64,000 nt of DNA from Dicaeum eximium. Its lineage: Eukaryota > Chordata > Aves > Passeriformes > Dicaeidae. The translations under genes were made by a program, and so were the position numbers. This document shows positions 60,902 through 64,000 of this stretch, in pieces (positions within the stretch are counted from its first letter, which is position 1; each line of letters begins with the position of its first letter). A model generated the notes under the pieces. The model had not been told where the DNA came from. It saw nothing but the letters and a program-made list of their open reading frames with translations, and made no database searches. The stretch covers positions 16,183 through 80,182 of the forward strand of contig VWZP01006707.1 of NCBI GenBank assembly GCA_013396995.1. The letters are read 5' to 3'.

Positions 60902-63900
60902 GTAAGCTGCCCGACCAAACAGCAGAACCAAGCTTTTTATTTATTTCCCTCATCACCATTAGCTTCTGCTTTTTCTGCTAATGCAAGATACCCCTCTGTG
61001 GCAAGCAAGGAAAGAGACAGAAAGACTGTGGAGAACATAAGGGTTCAAGAGAAGTTTGAAATTCAGAGTGTTGGCAGTTTTGGGTGCACTTAGATGTGTC
61101 CAGGTGTGACTCAAAGACAGGCAAACCCAGGTGTGAATCACAAACTTGTGTGCCCAGATGGGGCTTAAGTTGGGATGCTGGTGGAGGACAAATATGTCCA
61201 AATATGCACTGTGATCTTTTTCCTTTGTATCTGAGAACAACAGGCTCATGGCTTACCCATGATCTCCACTTGGTTTTCTTTTGGAGAAGTAGTTTAAGTT
61301 TCATTCAGTCCTGGCATTTGGAAGGGGCATTTGCAAATTAAATACTGAGATCTGCTGAACTGTAACTGCTAAACTCCCTCCTCCTTAAGTTCATGAGTCT
61401 CTTAGGAAAGCTGGCAAAAAAATTTTGTTCACAGCCTTTCCTCATATGTGGGCACATTAAACTCAGGTTGTGTCTGGGAGAGTAGAAACTGTGAGCAAGC
61501 ACATGAAAGCAGACAAATCAGGATGCAGAGAAATAAGAGGCAATCTCTGTAGCAGATGCTTCACTGAAACTTCCTTTTTACTGGTGGCACGTGCAGAACC
61601 TGAGTGGCACAGGTTGGCCTGGGGCCATGGGTCACTCCCACCCTGTCCTGATACTGGTGCTAGCCTGCCTGTCTGTCCCGTGTGTGTCTAGAGCTGTAAG
61701 GAAGCATCCTGGTGCCACAGCCCTTCTTCTCGAGGCCTTGGTTGCCATTGGTGGCTGCTCACACAGCTACCAGACTTGCACATCTCCTCCTGGGTAGCTA
61801 AAGTGGCTGCAAGGCTCAAGTGACTTGCCCCTGTTTGGTATATCCCCCTCTCCCAACAACTTTTGTAGCCTCTCTAGAAACCTCATGGCAGAAGTTGAGT
61901 AACAACTCATGACAAAGAGGTCTAAGTCCTGTTAGCAAGGGAATAAGCTTCTTGTCCCTTGACCAAAAAGTTGTCCTCTGATGGCAAGAATCAGGAACAT
62001 TGGAGTTTGTGTCTCAATCTTTTCTTGCAGAAGCCCCAGCTAATAGCCCCCGATGTCAAGCAGCTCATGGCTGAGGCAGGCAGTCATTGCTTGTTCAGCA
62101 AACACTGAGCAAAGACATATTGTTGCATGAAACTTTTGGCCACCAAGAACATTGGGACCAGGCAGGATTAATAACAGTTACCTCAAACACAGAGGATATC
62201 CAGTGTGAGGTCTGCAAAATCTCACTGAGAACATGGGAGATGAACTATATTATTCAGGAAGTGTCTAGAAAGCATGACATCCCAGACTTTTTCATGGATT
62301 TTACAGCTATCAGGCTTGATTCAGAATTAGCCATGCAGTTTTTTAGCCAACCACAAAAAAAAAAAAAAAAAAAGGCTTAGCTGTGGCAAAAGTGTTCTTG
62401 TTGTACCTTTCTTGGTATTTGCAAAACTCAGCTGTCATTCATGTACTGTTTAGCAGATCCACATCTCTTACAGGCAATATCTTCTTGTGTTTGAGATGCA
62501 AAGCCAGTAGGAGAGCAAGGCAAATCCCCACAGCTAAATGTAAAGGTGATGTGTCTACAATCAGAGTTTAATATTCAAAGAGGCCATGAAAATAGTTCTT
62601 TTCAGTCCTTTTGCCTAAGTGAAGATGGTGCATTCCAGCTTGTTAATGTGAAAGGAGGCTTCCTGAAGGCTGGGACACTATGCAAGCCTTGGACATGACT
62701 CTCACAAAGGCTCAGCAGGAGACAGATTTGGTCTCACAGAAGAGACTATAGGCTGAGGAAAAAAATTTTCTTCATGTCCCTCCCACCCTGTGCTACCCCT
62801 ACTCTGTTCCCTGCCACACTCCCAGCTCAGCTTGAGAACATCCCCATCTGATCCATCTGGATCCAAGAGTGAGAAAAGTTCATTTCAGACCCAGCTTGAC
62901 ATTCCCAGGTGGCAACTTAGCACTAACATCTCAATCTGTATGCGACATTTCAATCAGTGCAGAGTAACAAAAGCAGAACTATTAGCACTGGGAGCTGTTC
63001 ACTGGTGGTAATGATGGAGAAACTCAGAAACTGGAAATGAAAAGGGGAAGAAAAAGCCCCTCAACATCCTGAAAGGCATCAGGGGAGAGGGGCAGAGAAT
63101 TTTTCCTGTACACTTAGGCCAGGATCAAATGTTTGGATTAATGGTGCCATTACCCAAGAAAGGACTTCAGATAATGCTCATTCTTAAAATGTTTTTGCTG
63201 GCAATTAAATGGTTGCAGGTATTGATCTTCATTGATCTGATGTTCTCAATTTGCATAATCTATTAAAGATGAATGATTCATGATATGTTTGCTATGGGGC
63301 TGGGCAATGCTTTCAGAGAGGTGAGGAACTCAGTGCTGCCTCCTGGTCTACCCCAGCTAGGAAATTAAGAGGCATGGAGATTTCTTTGGTATCACCCAGG
63401 TCCTGCTCCCAGGAAGGGACACTGGAGTGAGTATTGAATTGCTGGCTGCCTGTTTTGCTGCTATGGTATCATCCTTGAAATGCCTCACAGAATGCCCAGG
63501 GCAGTCTGTGAATTCAGGTGATACTTGAAAAAAATGTGAAACAAATTTACCCATTCAGGGTACAAACTGTGTAGAGTCACTTCACAATGTGAGATTTAGA
63601 GCTCCAGTCTACAAGCAAGTCCTCTGAGCTTGGTCTTCCCAGACAGAAAAAGTATTGCTAGGTCTTTCCAAACCATAGCTGTATATTACCAAATTCTTGT
63701 CCTTTCTGAAGACTTCAGAGAAAGTCCTTCTCTCTGGCTCATGACTAGCTGTCCTCCAAGTCTTTGAGCTCACACCATTCTGAGACTACACCCCTCCAAA
63801 AGCCATCAAACCCTCAACAAAATGTAGATCTTGAAACATAGTGAGACACTTGAGGAATGGTGTTGCTGAAGTCCCTTTATCTGTCTGGGAGCTTCTTGGA

Positions 63901-64000
63901 ACTGAAGAGCTGGAAAGGCTGCAAAACAGGCAGCCACCTCTTCAACATGGCAGAAGGCTTCTCTTCCTATGAGGAAGTGTATGAGTGCTTCTCTGCTACA
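60902..64000 (+). other. PAX2 intron (5' part only, runs off the window)
   Basis: Starts GTAAGC and shows no acceptor followed by the next expected coding sequence (RDMASTTLPGY) before base 64000. It contains a run of about 20 A at 62354-62373 and otherwise unremarkable CpG-poor DNA in which I see nothing nameable. Confidence 0.85.

Larger units (their letters stand above)
1441..64000 (+). other. PAX2: PAX2 gene, 5' part (transcribed region, incomplete at 3' end)
   Basis: Seven coding exons on the + strand join to one frame: 2158-2200, 5953-6121, 7461-7658, 35225-35310, 37271-37390, 58758-58933 and 60775-60901. Lengths are 43, 169, 198, 86, 120, 176 and 127 nt, 919 nt in total (306 codons plus 1 nt). 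All introns start GT and end AG. The product is a nuclear DNA-binding transcription factor: paired domain (about residues 16-142), octapeptide YSINGILG (185-192), basic KRKRDE (200-205), partial homeodomain (about 220-250), and the start of the C-terminal activation region. It is PAX2 rather than PAX5 or PAX8 because of the N-terminus MDMHCKADPFSAMH and the sequence after the octapeptide. The 5' end at 1441 is an estimate from a block that appears shared with the human 5' UTR. The 3' exons, which in other vertebrates continue RDMASTTLPGY, are outside the window. Confidence 0.97.

Noticed and set aside
60417..60959. 180-codon minus-strand frame over the last exon
   Set aside because: Antisense shadow of the PAX2 exon and its C/T-rich upstream stretch.
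62087..62380. 97-codon frame ending in a run of about 20 A, considered as a processed pseudogene
   Set aside because: The product is not recognised, no target-site duplication is visible, and the frame simply runs into a poly-A tract. Left unannotated.

Overview
The window is the 5' two-thirds of a single vertebrate gene on the + strand: PAX2, a paired-box transcription factor of kidney, eye, ear and midbrain-hindbrain development. Seven coding exons can be joined by consensus splice sites into one open frame of 306 complete codons plus one base. It begins with the PAX2 N-terminus MDMHCKADPFSAMH and stops at the exon that ends ...YPVVTG. The remaining 3' exons (the proline/serine/threonine-rich transactivation domain) lie beyond base 64000. 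No second protein-coding gene, tRNA, rRNA, CRISPR array or intact transposon was seen.

The organism is an amniote, probably a sauropsid (bird, crocodilian or turtle). The protein is near-identical to human PAX2 but carries scattered differences (Ser154, Gly230, and a TSANPD stretch near residues 286-291). There are no Alu, B1 or B2 type elements and no obvious L1. The interspersed repeats I recognise are old MIR/CORE-SINE-like fragments plus microsatellites. The species cannot be fixed from this alone.

Layout. Bases 1-2157 are a CpG-rich promoter and 5' UTR with long pyrimidine tracts. Exon 1 is at 2158-2200, exon 2 (first half of the paired domain) at 5953-6121 and exon 3 (second half) at 7461-7658; all three sit in or beside GC-rich, CpG-rich DNA. 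Intron 3 (27.6 kb) is AT-rich with old repeats and several candidate conserved non-coding elements. Exon 4 (35225-35310) and exon 5 (37271-37390, octapeptide and basic nuclear-localisation motif) follow. A 21.4 kb intron then leads to an exon encoding the partial homeodomain (58758-58933), an exon beginning the C-terminal region (60775-60901), and a final incomplete intron.

The most notable non-genic observations are three old, degenerate tandem arrays hidden in the introns: about 31-bp units at 32.9-33.1 kb, about 33-bp units at 41.3-41.6 kb and about 37-bp units at 57.3-58.3 kb. A set of AT-rich, homeodomain-motif-rich blocks look like PAX2 enhancers, and two of them share an identical 14-mer, GTCATTAATTCACC. 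A seven-G run in exon 2 corresponds exactly to the frameshift hotspot of human renal-coloboma syndrome. I saw no evidence of an undescribed defence, mobile or biosynthetic system; the window is a developmental regulator gene with its regulatory introns.
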